Counted from the first letter of the stretch, positions 9,493 through 18,940 are shown. The stretch is DNA of 64,000 nt from CAZTUH01 sp964620485 (GCA_964620485.1 CAZUGU010000012.1:1-64000), one strand, 5' to 3'. The notes: generated by a model not told the origin, from the sequence alone. A program made the numbers and translations.

Positions 9493-9995
9493 CGCTTTTT
9501 ACCCTTGAAATCAAGAACAGGATCTAGTTTTGCAAAATCGACTTCATCGATTGTAAATTTTATGGTTTTAGTATTATGTTTGTCTATGTTAGATTTTAGA
9601 TAAAATATAATTTTCTCTGAGTTTGACTTCCATTTTTTAGAAGGAATCAACGAAGGATCTGAATTGATAAGGATACCAGATAAGATGATTTTATCATCAA
9701 TTGGCTTTCGAAATTTAATTTGAACTCTTTTACCTAAAAAAGATAAAAAATCCGATTCATTTTTTAATTGTCTATCGACACCTGGTGAACTAACTTCAAG
9801 CCATTTATACTGAATATTTTCAACATTGAATACATGTGTCAATTGTCGTGCAACTTGTTCACAATGTCTAATATAGATACCCCCAATCCTATCAATAACT
9901 ATAAGTAAAAGACCTGAAGCAGAAAAACTAACATCGATAACTTCAATATCCATATCACCTAAAATTTTTTTAGTTAAAGAAAATAAGTCTGTCAT
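9489..9995 (-). CDS. rimP: Ribosome maturation factor RimP
   Basis: RimP is a 30S assembly factor and the usual first gene of the nusA-infB operon. The 168-residue product shows DVSFSASGLLLIVIDRIGGIYIRHCEQVARQL and EVSSPGVDRQLKNESDF, both typical of the family. The ATG at 9995 starts MTDLFSLTKKIL, a normal N-terminus. The stop overlaps the nusA start by 4 bases. The promoter of the block should lie in the 332-base spacer upstream, but I could not pick out convincing -35 and -10 boxes. Confidence 0.94.
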   Translation of the reverse strand: MTDLFSLTKKILGDMDIEVIDVSFSASGLLLIVIDRIGGIYIRHCEQVARQLTHVFNVENIQYKWLEVSSPGVDRQLKNESDFLSFLGKRVQIKFRKPIDDKIILSGILINSDPSLIPSKKWKSNSEKIIFYLKSNIDKHNTKTIKFTIDEVDFAKLDPVLDFKGKKR

Positions 9996-10327
9996 AAATG
10001 ATGGTCGGTCAAGTACTGATCTGTATTAAATCAAAAATTGGTTTAATGATTTCCTGATCGAGATTTTCGGATATTTGCTATAAAATTATTCATTTAAGAA
10101 TCAAAATTCCAACATAACATAATACTTATTATATTACATACACCTAATAAAATTCTTACAATTTATATATATTGATTAGTATTATATACTAGATTTTTTT
10201 ATTCAAATATAAATTATAAAAATAGATCTCTCTAAAAATCTATTTAGCGCCGTTCATTCATATAATGAATAAACAAATTTAGTATTCTAACAGACAAATG
10301 AAAAATTTGTTTGATATATCAAGCTCC
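9996..10327. other. Gene-free spacer between rluB and rimP
   Basis: No coding frame was recognised. Two modest inverted repeats lie downstream of rluB on the minus strand: arms 10271-10280 with 10303-10312 (10 bp, 22-base loop) and arms 10220-10227 with 10238-10245 (8 bp, 10-base loop). Either could end the rluB transcript, although neither is followed by a clear T run. The promoter for rimP-nusA-infB is presumably in the lower part. Confidence 0.5.
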
Positions 10328-11932
10328 CTAACGATTTTTGTCTTTATCAGAGTATAAGAAAGGTAAGCAAGATTCATGGGCTAATGGTTCACGTGGTTGT
10401 GCATCGTTACTTTTAATATACTTATTATTCAAATTCTTTTTATTTCCATCCATTTTTGTTGTCTTTGTTATTTTCTTTGTTTGCAGATTTCTAATATAAT
10501 TATGTGAATTGATAGTCCCTTTCTCAGAAAAATTCTGGTTTTTAAATCCATTTTTATTTCTTTTAAACTTTGCAGAATTATCATTTGTTATTGGATAACC
10601 ATTGGCATATCCACCATTTATCATTAAACCTGTACAGAATGGATCTGAAGAAAATTTATCGATTTTTCTGAGAATTTTATTATCTTGATGATAACTATGA
10701 ATAGTACTTCCTATTTTGTTTAATCTAGCTCCATTTGTGCCATTATTTTTGATAGTACCAAATCCAGGAGGCAAAGCACTATCATGAGATTCAGGTTGTC
10801 TAGAACGATTTTTACCGATTCTTTCTGGATTATATCTGTTTTTTAATAAACCTAATTGGATCATTAAAGCAGCAACTACAGTTTTCTTTAATTCATTCCA
10901 ATGACCTTGACGAAGGTAATATGGTAATACGAGATTACCTAATCTTGTTCTAATTGAACGATTTATTGTTATACTGTTTATTTTTTCGAAAAGACTATTT
11001 ATTTCAAAATTAGGGTTTCCTCGTAATATAACGCGATACCAATAATTATTTCCATCATATCCTAATTGATCCAAATCATTGAGTGAGATCAATTTATTAT
11101 TTATAGTTGATTCGTTAATTAATGATTTAGCTTCTAAAGTATCAATTTTATTTGCTACAGATATTAGATATTCTTGATCAGTTTGATGAAAAAAACGATA
11201 GATTCGATCAGTTATATCACTAGATGTTGTATAAATTAGTAATCCCTCTATATTTTGATTGACATGTAAGATTGGTATCCATTTTCCATTGCGTAATTTT
11301 GGCAAACAAATTGAATTATTATTTTGAAAATTATCAAGGTTTTCAGTACTATTGCTAGTAATAGATTGGTAATACAAAATAATACGTGGTATATTTTTAA
11401 TATCTAACTGAGTAATTAATTGACCATTTATTCGAATAAGATCACCCTGTGCAACTCTTTGTGTAACATGAGCTGGTTCGCCATTTATTGATATTCGACC
11501 AGCTATGATTAATTCTTCTATTTCTCTATATGAACCAATTTTAGCCAGTTCAAGTATCTTGTATAATTTTGGCATTAAAATTTCACTGTTCAGATATTTT
11601 CCTAAACGTTGTTCTATATATGGAAAAGTTTTTAAATAAGAGTAAGGGGGAATTTCTTCTATATCTCGTTTGTTAATTTTTCTTGGAGATTTATTTTTAG
11701 CTATAGAAGAATTAGAAGAAGATTTTTTTATTTGAACTAATCGTTCATTTGATGAATCATTACAATTATTTCGAAGATTTCCTAATCTGGGACGCGATTT
11801 ATTATTTTGATTACATATTGATATATTATTGTTTTTCATATCCTGTTTTGTATTCTTAACAGACTGTAAAGTTTCTGAAGAAAGATTATCAATGTGATGC
11901 ACATTTCTATGCATAGATATATCTATTATCAC
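10328..11932 (-). CDS. rluB: RluB-like 23S rRNA pseudouridine synthase, catalytic Asp replaced
   Basis: RluB-type enzymes modify U2605 of 23S rRNA. The 534-residue protein has a low-complexity N-terminal extension (about 1-110), an S4 RNA-binding domain (KLYKILELAKIGSYREIEELI), a pseudouridine synthase domain, and a long Asn/Lys-rich tail containing LPPGFGTIKNNGTNGARLN. The family active-site motif GRLD reads LHVN here, so the catalytic aspartate is Asn225. GLLIYTT follows as expected, so the alignment is secure. The GTG start at 11932 is supported by AGGAG eight bases upstream; an ATG six codons later is the alternative. The fold is retained but catalysis is probably lost. It stands alone between spacers. 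Confidence 0.85.
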   Translation of the reverse strand: MIIDISMHRNVHHIDNLSSETLQSVKNTKQDMKNNNISICNQNNKSRPRLGNLRNNCNDSSNERLVQIKKSSSNSSIAKNKSPRKINKRDIEEIPPYSYLKTFPYIEQRLGKYLNSEILMPKLYKILELAKIGSYREIEELIIAGRISINGEPAHVTQRVAQGDLIRINGQLITQLDIKNIPRIILYYQSITSNSTENLDNFQNNNSICLPKLRNGKWIPILHVNQNIEGLLIYTTSSDITDRIYRFFHQTDQEYLISVANKIDTLEAKSLINESTINNKLISLNDLDQLGYDGNNYWYRVILRGNPNFEINSLFEKINSITINRSIRTRLGNLVLPYYLRQGHWNELKKTVVAALMIQLGLLKNRYNPERIGKNRSRQPESHDSALPPGFGTIKNNGTNGARLNKIGSTIHSYHQDNKILRKIDKFSSDPFCTGLMINGGYANGYPITNDNSAKFKRNKNGFKNQNFSEKGTINSHNYIRNLQTKKITKTTKMDGNKKNLNNKYIKSNDAQPREPLAHESCLPFLYSDKDKNR

Positions 11933-12746
11933 TTACGCAACTCCTAACAAATTTTAAATCTTAAAAACCCGTAATCTAGAAAGAAAAAAGAATTTGCATT
12001 AAAAATTGCATATCATTTGTCAATTCTTTTATTTAATCTTTCAAAAAAGAAAGAATACTGAGTAGGATCTCAAATTTTGCATAACAGTTAAAAATATGCT
12101 TATTTAATTTTCGAAGATGATAAAAAAGAAAATAAAGATCCTAAATCTTTTCTTATTTATAAATTTCTACTTCAAATTTATCTATTTCTTTAGATATACA
12201 TATTTAACTGTTATGTTCAGAGAAACACTGAATATCTTGCTAAGATCAAGATTTTAAAATTTGTAGCTATGCATCAGCTTGAATATTATATTTCTAAATT
12301 TCTAGGCTTTACTAGATTGATTATGAAATTATTTTTAGAAATGATTATGCTAATATGGCTTTAGAAGGAATATCTACTAAAGGATTAAATTTCATTCGGT
12401 ATGAAATACTAAAATTTTTAAGTTCAAACACCGAATTTAAAATATTCAAAATCGAAATAGATTCAGTAAAGATTCTGATATAGCTTCTTAAAACCTATTT
12501 TATAGTAAAACTACAGATCGGTAATTCCAAAGGGACTATTTTAAAAAATATTTCTATACCCAATGTCACACATAATTACATTTATAAAAACATTTTGACA
12601 GGAATTTCTATTAAGAAAAAACTAAAAAATATCTAGATATATTCTATTATCTATAGAAATTTGAAAGAATGAAACATAAAACAGATTGAAAAAAGGACTC
12701 TTTCTTTAACATTAAACAAATTTATAAAATAATTAATCTAAAATTT
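11933..12746. other. Gene-free AT-rich spacer before tRNA-Asn
   Basis: No reading frame of useful length and no recognisable protein fragment were found here on a partial reading of both strands. A ribosome-binding sequence for rluB (AGGAG) is at 11941-11945 on the minus strand. An imperfect long-range inverted repeat joins 12080-12098 and 12199-12215, about 100 bases apart. The length suggests erosion of a former gene upstream of rluB (scpB is the usual neighbour in relatives), but no remnant could be shown. Confidence 0.5.
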
Positions 12747-12822
12747 TGGCTCCCCGAGCTGGGCTCGAACCAGCGACCTTCGGATTAACAGTCCGTCGCT
12801 CTACCAACTGAGCTATCAGGGA
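12747..12822 (-). tRNA. tRNA-Asn (anticodon GTT)
   Basis: The reverse strand reads a full 76-base cloverleaf with CCA encoded. The acceptor stem TCCCTGA pairs with TCGGGGA, with one wobble, and the T-loop is TTCGAGC. The anticodon loop CTGTTAA gives anticodon GTT, which reads AAC and AAT for asparagine. Confidence 0.97.
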
Positions 12823-13010
12823 TTAATTAAATAACAGAATATTGGCCTAAAAAAAGATATATTGCAAGATGAATTTGTATCAAAATTAACAAAGAAGTAA
12901 AAAATTGTAAAATTTTTGCGAATATCACACAAAAAAGAAATTTATATTTATAATTATTAACGTTAACAGTTCAATTCCTAATTGAAAATTCCATATTTTA
13001 ATTTTAGATT

Positions 13011-13088
13011 GCCGATATAGCTTAGTATTGGTAGAGCAGCGCATTCGTAACGCGAAGGTCAGGGGTTCGAATCCTCTTATCGGCACCA
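13011..13088 (+). tRNA. tRNA-Thr (anticodon CGT)
   Basis: A 78-base cloverleaf with acceptor stem GCCGATA/TATCGGC and encoded CCA. The anticodon loop TTCGTAA gives CGT, reading ACG for threonine, and the sequence closely resembles E. coli thrW. The D-loop is two bases longer than in E. coli. The anticodon stem has an A31-C39 mismatch in addition to the G27-A43 mismatch also seen in E. coli, leaving three standard pairs. Confidence 0.95.
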
Positions 13089-13312
13089 CTCACAAAAAAT
13101 AGATATTCCAAATTAGATTGTTATATTTAAGTTTAATATATTTATTGTAAATTAAAAAATTTTTAACAAATATTTTGATTCTTTATTTTAATTAAATTAA
13201 TCAATTTAGCTACATTTTTTATTTTCAAACATAAATTCCAATTTTCTCTATTTATTTTTGATTCAATTTCAATTGAACATCATTTTCTATTTTGAATATA
13301 TTAACTCTGTTA

Positions 13313-14278
13313 TTAACTGATTTGTTTAGATATTATTTTAGGAATATGAAATAAAATATTTTCTACAGGGCCTTGTATAGTATGTATTGATATTGAACCT
13401 ACAAGTTTCTTAATTGTCTCAATGGTTTGATTTACTAAAATCTCTGGTGTAGAAGCGCTAGATGTAATACCAATACGTTTTTTACCATATAGCCAACTGA
13501 GATTGATTTCTTTAACATTATCAATTAAATATGTACAAATTCCTTTGTTTTTTATCATTTCATATAGACGATTAGCATTTGAACTATTTTTGCTTCCAAT
13601 TACTAGAATTGGATTACAATCATTCATAAGAATTTTAACAGCATTTTGTCGATTTCGTGTTGCATAACAAATATCATCTTTTGGTTCTAAAATAAATGGA
13701 AATCTTTTTTTCAGAGCTATTAGGAGAATATCAACATCATCTATAGATAATGTTGTCTGAGTTACAATAGCTAATTGATCAGAATTTATAACTTTCAATT
13801 CATCAATATCTTTGAGTGTTTCTATCAAATATATACCGTTTTTGATTTGCCCAAGTGTTCCTTCAACTTCAGGATGACCTTTATGGCCAATCATAATTAT
13901 TTCTTTTCCAATTTTATTTAATCTTTTTACCTCAGCATGAACTTTTTTTACTAATGGACAAGTAGCATCTAATACTCGTAATTTACGTGTTTCTGCTTCT
14001 TTTTTTATTTTATCAGAAATACCATGAGCCGAAAAAATTACGGTTTTTCCATCTGGAATATCACAGAGTTTTTCGATAAAGATTACTCCTCGCATTCTTA
14101 ATGATTCAACAACATAACTATTATGTACAATTTCATGTTTTACATATATTGGAGCACCATATAAAATCAATGCTTTTTCGACTATGCTAATGGCACGATT
14201 CACACCAGCACAAAATCCCCTGGGTTGGGCTAGAATTATTTCTACACAGTTATTATTTCTTTTAATTGAAGTGTTCAT
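13313..14278 (-). CDS. ispH: 4-hydroxy-3-methylbut-2-enyl diphosphate reductase IspH
   Basis: IspH catalyses the last step of the MEP pathway and makes IPP and DMAPP for ubiquinone and undecaprenyl chains. The 321-residue protein keeps the three cluster cysteines, in GFCAGV (Cys23), DATCPLVKKVH and DDICYATRNRQ. It also keeps the substrate-binding segments VHNSYVV and GHKGHPEVEGT. The start at 14278 is an ATG in a short spot where a 10-base sequence (gttcataaca) is repeated. It lies alone between tRNA-Thr and divergent rpmE2. Confidence 0.97.
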   Translation of the reverse strand: MNTSIKRNNNCVEIILAQPRGFCAGVNRAISIVEKALILYGAPIYVKHEIVHNSYVVESLRMRGVIFIEKLCDIPDGKTVIFSAHGISDKIKKEAETRKLRVLDATCPLVKKVHAEVKRLNKIGKEIIMIGHKGHPEVEGTLGQIKNGIYLIETLKDIDELKVINSDQLAIVTQTTLSIDDVDILLIALKKRFPFILEPKDDICYATRNRQNAVKILMNDCNPILVIGSKNSSNANRLYEMIKNKGICTYLIDNVKEINLSWLYGKKRIGITSSASTPEILVNQTIETIKKLVGSISIHTIQGPVENILFHIPKIISKQIS

Positions 14279-14491
14279 AACAATGAAATGTTCATAACAA
14301 GATTAATATTAAATGGATATCATCAATAAAATTGTAAAGAAATTAATTAAAAATTAGAAATATAATTCAAATTTATATACCTTATTAAATAATAATATCC
14401 TTTAAATTCATGTATAATCAAAATGTTGATTATAAAACCCTAATTTAATTTTTATTTAATTAAAAATCTACAAAATTTTTTAAATGAGATT

Positions 14492-14752
14492 ATGAAAAAA
14501 AATATTCATCCTAATTATCGTGAAGTTGTTTTTTTAGATATTCAAACTAACAAAAAATTCATTATTCGTACCACAGCTAAAACAAATGAAGAAATAGAAA
14601 TTGATGGAAAAAAATATCCTCTTTTAAAATGTGATGTTACATCCGAATCACATCCATTTTATACTGGTACACAGAACAAAATTGTTGAGACTGGTCGCGT
14701 TGAAAAATTTCGAACTAGATTTGCTCAAACAATCTCTCATAATAATCTGTAA
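14492..14752 (+). CDS. rpmE2: 50S ribosomal protein L31, type B
   Basis: An 86-residue L31 starting MKKNIHPNYREVVFLDIQT and carrying SESHPFYTGTQ near residue 50. The CxxC zinc ribbon of type A L31 is missing, so this is the zinc-independent type B paralogue. In many bacteria type B is made under zinc limitation. I saw no second L31 in the window, so it may be the only copy, but that needs the full genome. It is convergent with orn, and a long perfect palindrome lies between the two stop codons. Confidence 0.95.
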   Translation: MKKNIHPNYREVVFLDIQTNKKFIIRTTAKTNEEIEIDGKKYPLLKCDVTSESHPFYTGTQNKIVETGRVEKFRTRFAQTISHNNL

Positions 14753-14760
14753 TAGAATAT

Positions 14761-14815
14761 AATATATAATTATAGTAGTTATAATGTTACATTATAACTA
14801 CTATAATTATATATT
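14761..14815. terminator. Perfect 26-bp palindrome, probable bidirectional terminator
   Basis: Arms 14761-14786 and 14790-14815 are exact reverse complements separated by 3 bases. The element lies between the convergent stops of rpmE2 and orn, so it can end transcripts from both sides. It is almost entirely A and T and has no separate T run. Confidence 0.75.
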
Positions 14816-14833
14816 CTTGAAAGAATCGTATTC

Positions 14834-15379
14834 TTATACTTTTAAGAAATGTTCTCGATAGTATTTGAGTTCATCAATAGATGAATAAATATCAGCTAAC
14901 GCTTCGTGTCGTACTTTTTTCTCAAATCCCTTATAAATTCCTGGGACCCAACGGCGTGCTAGTTCTTTAAATGTACTTATATCCAGATTTCTATAATGAA
15001 AGAAATTTTCTAACTTTGGCATATATGCAAGCATAAATCGACGATCTTGACTAATTGTATTACCACATAGTGGTGATTTTCCTGCTGGAATATATTGAAC
15101 TAGAAAATCTAATAAAGTTTCTTGAGCTTGTAATTCTGTAATTTTTGAAGCTTTAACTTTTTCAATTAATCCAGTATTACCATGAGTAGATTTATTCCAA
15201 TTATCCATAGAATTTAATAAAGTATCAGATTGATATAAAACTTGTACTGGTCCCTCAGCTACTACTGTAAGATCGGGTTCAGTAACAACCACTGCAACTT
15301 CAATAATTCTTTCTTTTTGAGGATCTAAACCTGTCATTTCCATATCCAGCCAAACTAGCCGATTTGCATTCTGGGTCAT
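14834..15379 (-). CDS. orn: Oligoribonuclease
   Basis: Orn is the DEDDh 3'-5' exonuclease that degrades 2-5 nucleotide RNA fragments, including pGpG, and is essential in many proteobacteria. The 181-residue protein has WLDMEMTGLDP (first Asp and Glu), NTISQDRRFM (Asp), and HEALADI with the catalytic His and the last Asp. Length equals the E. coli enzyme. A strong TAAGGAG lies 11 bases before the ATG. The gene is convergent with rpmE2. Confidence 0.97.
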   Translation of the reverse strand: MTQNANRLVWLDMEMTGLDPQKERIIEVAVVVTEPDLTVVAEGPVQVLYQSDTLLNSMDNWNKSTHGNTGLIEKVKASKITELQAQETLLDFLVQYIPAGKSPLCGNTISQDRRFMLAYMPKLENFFHYRNLDISTFKELARRWVPGIYKGFEKKVRHEALADIYSSIDELKYYREHFLKV

Positions 15380-15578
15380 GTAATCTATTGCTCCTTAATT
15401 GATATTGACTTTTAATAAGTATAAAAGTTCACATATAAGTATTAATGACTCCAATTAAAATAATACCGCTTTGTTTTATTTTTAATAAAAACATAATTTA
15501 TTTATTTAAATAATTTAATGGAGAAATCTGTATTTCAAAGAAAAATTCGAAAATTAATCCGTGAAGAATTAAAAATCT

Positions 15579-15612
15579 TATTTTAATAATTTTACCAAAA
15601 ATTATTAAAATA
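15579..15612. terminator. Inverted repeat after rplS, candidate terminator
   Basis: Arms 15579-15593 and 15598-15612 pair over 15 bp around a 4-base loop, about 50 bases downstream of the rplS stop on the minus strand. It is AT-only apart from the loop. Confidence 0.5.
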
Positions 15613-15661
15613 TAAATTATGAATAAAGATTAAAAATATGAATGAATTGTTATCTTAACTT

Positions 15662-16048
15662 TTATCTTTTATTTATTATTTTTTCTTTAATACGAGCAGA
15701 CTTGCCTGAACGAGAGCGAAGATAATACAGTTTAGCTCGCCGAACATCTCCATATCGCTTAACTTCTATACTTTTTATTTGAGGAGAATATAATTGAAAA
15801 ACACGTTCTACTGCTTCGGTAGATAATGTTTTTCTTACAGAAAATGAAGAATTCAATCCACGATTGCGTTTCGCAATTACAATACCCTCATAAGCTTGAA
15901 TACGCTTTCGCGTTCCTTCAATAACATTAACATTAACAACGACAGTATCACCAGGTGAAAATTTTGGTTTTAGTTTTAAATTATCGCCTAGTTTCATTTT
16001 ATCTAATCGTTTAATTTCTTCTTGTTCTAAAGTATGAATTAGATTCAC
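15662..16048 (-). CDS. rplS: 50S ribosomal protein L19
   Basis: A 128-residue L19 that sits at the 30S-50S interface. MNLIHTLEQEEIKRL, FSPGDTVVVNVNVIEGTRKR and YDGVRRAKLYYLRS-like residues (YGDVRRAKLYYLRS here) identify it. The start is GTG at 16048 with an AAGGA sequence seven bases upstream. In relatives rplS closes an rpsP-rimM-trmD-rplS operon. Here no such genes are next to it and the upstream neighbour is a peroxiredoxin on the same strand, so the operon has been split. Confidence 0.97.
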   Translation of the reverse strand: MNLIHTLEQEEIKRLDKMKLGDNLKLKPKFSPGDTVVVNVNVIEGTRKRIQAYEGIVIAKRNRGLNSSFSVRKTLSTEAVERVFQLYSPQIKSIEVKRYGDVRRAKLYYLRSRSGKSARIKEKIINKR

Positions 16049-16199
16049 AGAAAATCCTTCAATTTTAAATTCTTTATTAAATACTAATGAATGATAATTT
16101 TTAAGATTTACTACTACCTATATATCTCTATAATTTAACAATAAAGAATAAAATTAGTCTTTATTGTTTATATGTATCTAAATAGGATTTAAGCCTTAA

Positions 16200-16841
16200 T
16201 TAGTGATTTGGTTGAGGTGTTATTCTTAAGTAAGAACGTATTTCCTCGTATCCTTTCGGAAATTCTCTTTTAAGAACAGATTTATCTTGAATAGATGGAA
16301 TAATAATAACGTCTTGACCATTTTCCCAATTTACAGGAGTTGCAACGTTATAATTATCAGTTAACTGTAAAGAATCAATAACCCTTAATATTTCATTAAA
16401 ATTACGACCGGTACTAGCAGGATAAGTGATGATTAAACGGATTTTTTTAATTGGATCTATAATAAAAACAGAACGCACTGTTAATGAAGAATCTGAATTA
16501 GGATGTATCATTCCATAAAGTTTAGAAACTTTATGATCAATATCTGCTACTATTGGATAGTTTATTTTTGTTGATTGCGTATCATTTATATCTTTAATCC
16601 ATTGAATATGAGATTCAACACTATCTACTGATAATGCTAAGATTTTTACATTTCTTTTATTAAATTCACTAAATATTTTGGAAGTGTAACCGAGCTCTGT
16701 AGTACATACAGGAGTAAAATCTGCAGGATGGGAAAATAAGATTCCCCAATCATTACCTAGATATTCATAAAAATGAATTAGACCATCGGAAGATTGTTGT
16801 TGAAAATCCGGCGCTACATCACCTAAAAATAATTGACTCAT
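16200..16841 (-). CDS. 1-Cys peroxiredoxin (Prx6-type)
   Basis: This enzyme reduces hydrogen peroxide and organic peroxides in the cytosol. The 213-residue AhpC/TSA-fold protein has HPADFTPVCTTELG with the peroxidatic Cys46. There is no other cysteine, which with the extended C-terminal domain (GQDVIIIPSIQD onward) places it in the 1-Cys Prx6 group. Recycling must use an outside thiol. It is followed by rplS and preceded by two inverted repeats that separate it from cysM. Confidence 0.93.
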   Translation of the reverse strand: MSQLFLGDVAPDFQQQSSDGLIHFYEYLGNDWGILFSHPADFTPVCTTELGYTSKIFSEFNKRNVKILALSVDSVESHIQWIKDINDTQSTKINYPIVADIDHKVSKLYGMIHPNSDSSLTVRSVFIIDPIKKIRLIITYPASTGRNFNEILRVIDSLQLTDNYNVATPVNWENGQDVIIIPSIQDKSVLKREFPKGYEEIRSYLRITPQPNH

Positions 16842-16886
16842 AAAACTAACCTTCTATTCTTATTTTAAAATCTGTTAATTATTTCA

Positions 16887-16919
16887 AGTAAATACTATGT
16901 GATCAACATAGTATTTACT
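16887..16919. repeat. Inverted repeat upstream of the peroxiredoxin gene, 14-bp arms
   Basis: Arms 16887-16900 and 16906-16919 are exact reverse complements with a 5-base loop, about 45 bases before the peroxiredoxin start codon. It may be a 5' leader hairpin or operator of this gene or a second terminator after cysM; the sequence alone does not decide. Confidence 0.6.
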
Positions 16920-17037
16920 ACAACAAAATTAATATAATATTCTATTATATTACTACTAATAGAACAAGCTTTATCAAAAATGTTTAAAACTATCGATAGG
17001 TAATTTTGATAGCTATTTTAGTAGATAAACTAGGTAA

Positions 17038-17077
17038 AATATTACCTGATAATATAATTATATTATCAGGTAATATT
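17038..17077. terminator. Perfect 40-base palindrome after cysM, probable terminator
   Basis: Bases 17038-17077 equal their own reverse complement. The element begins 11 bases beyond the cysM stop on the minus strand, where a transcription terminator is expected. Confidence 0.7.
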
Positions 17078-17088
17078 ATTAATTCAGA

Positions 17089-17994
17089 TTAAAAAACACC
17101 AGTTGAAAGATAACGGTCACCACGATCGCAAATAATGAATACAATGATAGAATTTTCTAATTTTTCAGCGATACGTAGTGCTGCAATTAAAGATCCGGCT
17201 GACGATATTCCTGCGAAAATTCCTTCTTCACATGCTAAACGACGCGCCATTTTTTCAGCTTGATCTTGATTAACGAATTCATAAGAATCAATCAAATCTT
17301 TATTAAAAAAACTAGGCAAATAATCTTTAGACCATCTGCGTATTCCGGGAATCTGTGAGCCTTCTTCGGGTTGAACGCCAATAATTTGAATTTCTTTATT
17401 ACGAGATTTTAAATAAGAACCAACACCCATAACCGTTCCAGTCGTACCCATAGCACTTATAAAGTGTGTTATATTTCCTTGTGTTTGCTCCCAAATTTCA
17501 GGTCCTGTTTTTTCAAAATGAGCCCGAGGATTGTCAATGTTAGAAAATTGATTTAATACTTTTCCTACGCCCTTTAATTCCATTTCCATAGATAAATCAC
17601 GTGCATATTCCATTCCACCTTTACTTTCTGATACTAAAATAATCTTAGCGCCATAAGCTGTCATTACTGAACGACGCTCAATTGACAAATTTTTTGGCAT
17701 TATTAATATCATTTTATATCCACGTATTGCCGCGATCATAGCTAATGCAATACCAGTGTTACCACTTGTGGCTTCAATTAATGTATCGCCTGGCATAATT
17801 TCTTTTCTGATTTCAGCATATTTAATCATAGAAAATACACAACGATCTTTTATAGAACCAGCAGGATTATTTCCTTCAAGTTTGGCTAGAAAGATATTGC
17901 CTCGATTTAAGTTCAATAAACCAGGTATACGTTTCAAACAAACTAACGGTGTATTACCAATAATGTCTTCTATATTAGAATAGTCTGCAATCAT
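17089..17994 (-). CDS. cysM: Cysteine synthase B (O-acetylserine sulfhydrylase)
   Basis: A PLP enzyme that makes cysteine from O-acetylserine and sulfide or thiosulfate. In the 301-residue protein, NPAGSIKDR carries the PLP lysine (Lys49). EATSGNTG is the substrate loop and SAMGTTGTVMG the phosphate-binding loop. The GIRRWSKDYLP segment and length fit CysM rather than CysK. In relatives the gene commonly follows lapA, lapB and heptose genes; here the lapA neighbour remains after a 440-base gap. The ATG at 17994 begins MIADYSNIEDIIGNTPLV, which fits the family start. Confidence 0.95.
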   Translation of the reverse strand: MIADYSNIEDIIGNTPLVCLKRIPGLLNLNRGNIFLAKLEGNNPAGSIKDRCVFSMIKYAEIRKEIMPGDTLIEATSGNTGIALAMIAAIRGYKMILIMPKNLSIERRSVMTAYGAKIILVSESKGGMEYARDLSMEMELKGVGKVLNQFSNIDNPRAHFEKTGPEIWEQTQGNITHFISAMGTTGTVMGVGSYLKSRNKEIQIIGVQPEEGSQIPGIRRWSKDYLPSFFNKDLIDSYEFVNQDQAEKMARRLACEEGIFAGISSAGSLIAALRIAEKLENSIIVFIICDRGDRYLSTGVF

Positions 17995-18434
17995 ATTTAG
18001 ATATCATAAGAATTAAATTAAATAAATATTAAATATTTACAAGCAATATTTTAGATATTCATAGTGTGATATCCTATTTCTGTGTTTTCTAATTACTAAT
18101 TAGAATTAGTTTCCATATTTATTACAACTTATCATGCTTTTGACATTTTAGAGATGTTGTCCTGGTAATGTGCAAGAAGAAATTGAATTTCAATTAATCC
18201 AGAAAGATTAATTCAGTCTGACTATTTTCAATTGAATTAGAATAATACTTGGAAAGTAATAATTAGATTTTATTAAGCATTTTACTCATAGTAATCGATG
18301 TATTAAATGAAGATTTAGATTCTATATCTTAAAAGTTAATTAACAAATTATTAGACTATATTTTATTAAAACATAAGTAAGTCTTTCATAATTATGAAGA
18401 AATCTTCAAATTATCTGGAATTTTATATTTCATT
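17995..18434. other. Gene-free spacer between lapA and cysM
   Basis: No gene was recognised. Relatives usually carry lapB and heptose-synthesis genes between lapA and cysM, so this spacer is probably a deletion scar. Only short inverted repeats, such as attaatc with gattaat near 18197-18216, are visible. Confidence 0.45.
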
Positions 18435-18689
18435 TTATTTTTTTAGTTTTTCAATTTGTTTTCTAAGACGAGCAATCTCAAGTCGATTATTTATTTTTTC
18501 TGGCAAAAAAATTATTAGTCCAATTGAAATACCAATAAAAAATGTAAGTAATATTACAATAATCAATGGTACATTTTTAACAGAATAATCTCCATAGAAA
18601 TTAATTACTACAGGATTAAGATTTTTCAATGAAAATAACAATATTAAAAGAAGTAAGCAAAAACGAAAAAACCAAGCTAGATATGACAC
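18435..18689 (-). CDS. lapA: LapA family (DUF1049) membrane protein
   Basis: An 84-residue protein with two hydrophobic segments (about residues 4-22 and 39-60) and a charged C-terminal coiled coil (ARLRKQIEKLKK), the standard LapA layout. In E. coli LapA acts with LapB in lipopolysaccharide assembly and LpxC control. The GTG start at 18689 has TAAGG eight bases upstream. It lies after rpsA on the same strand, as in Bordetella-like genomes, but ihfB, usually between them, is missing, and so is lapB after it. Its role without LapB is uncertain. Confidence 0.85.
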   Translation of the reverse strand: MSYLAWFFRFCLLLLILLFSLKNLNPVVINFYGDYSVKNVPLIIVILLTFFIGISIGLIIFLPEKINNRLEIARLRKQIEKLKK

Positions 18690-18940
18690 AATATATACCT
18701 TAGATATAATAAACCATAATATTGGTTACATTTTTAGATAATTATATTACATTATATAATTAATTAAGAGTAGCTTAGCTTAAATTAAAACTGATTTCGA
18801 TTTGATTTGCTTATATTGTTTAATATTTAAAGTATTTTTTAAAAAATTAAAAACAAATAGTATGCTAAAAAGCCTTTTATAAATTCAATCTCAAACCGAT
18901 AAAATTTTCAAATAATTAAAAAAATCAAATGGTACTATCA

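Noticed and set aside
12080..12215. Attenuator or riboswitch upstream of rluB
   Set aside because: The inverted repeat is imperfect and far from the gene; no known riboswitch motif was recognised.
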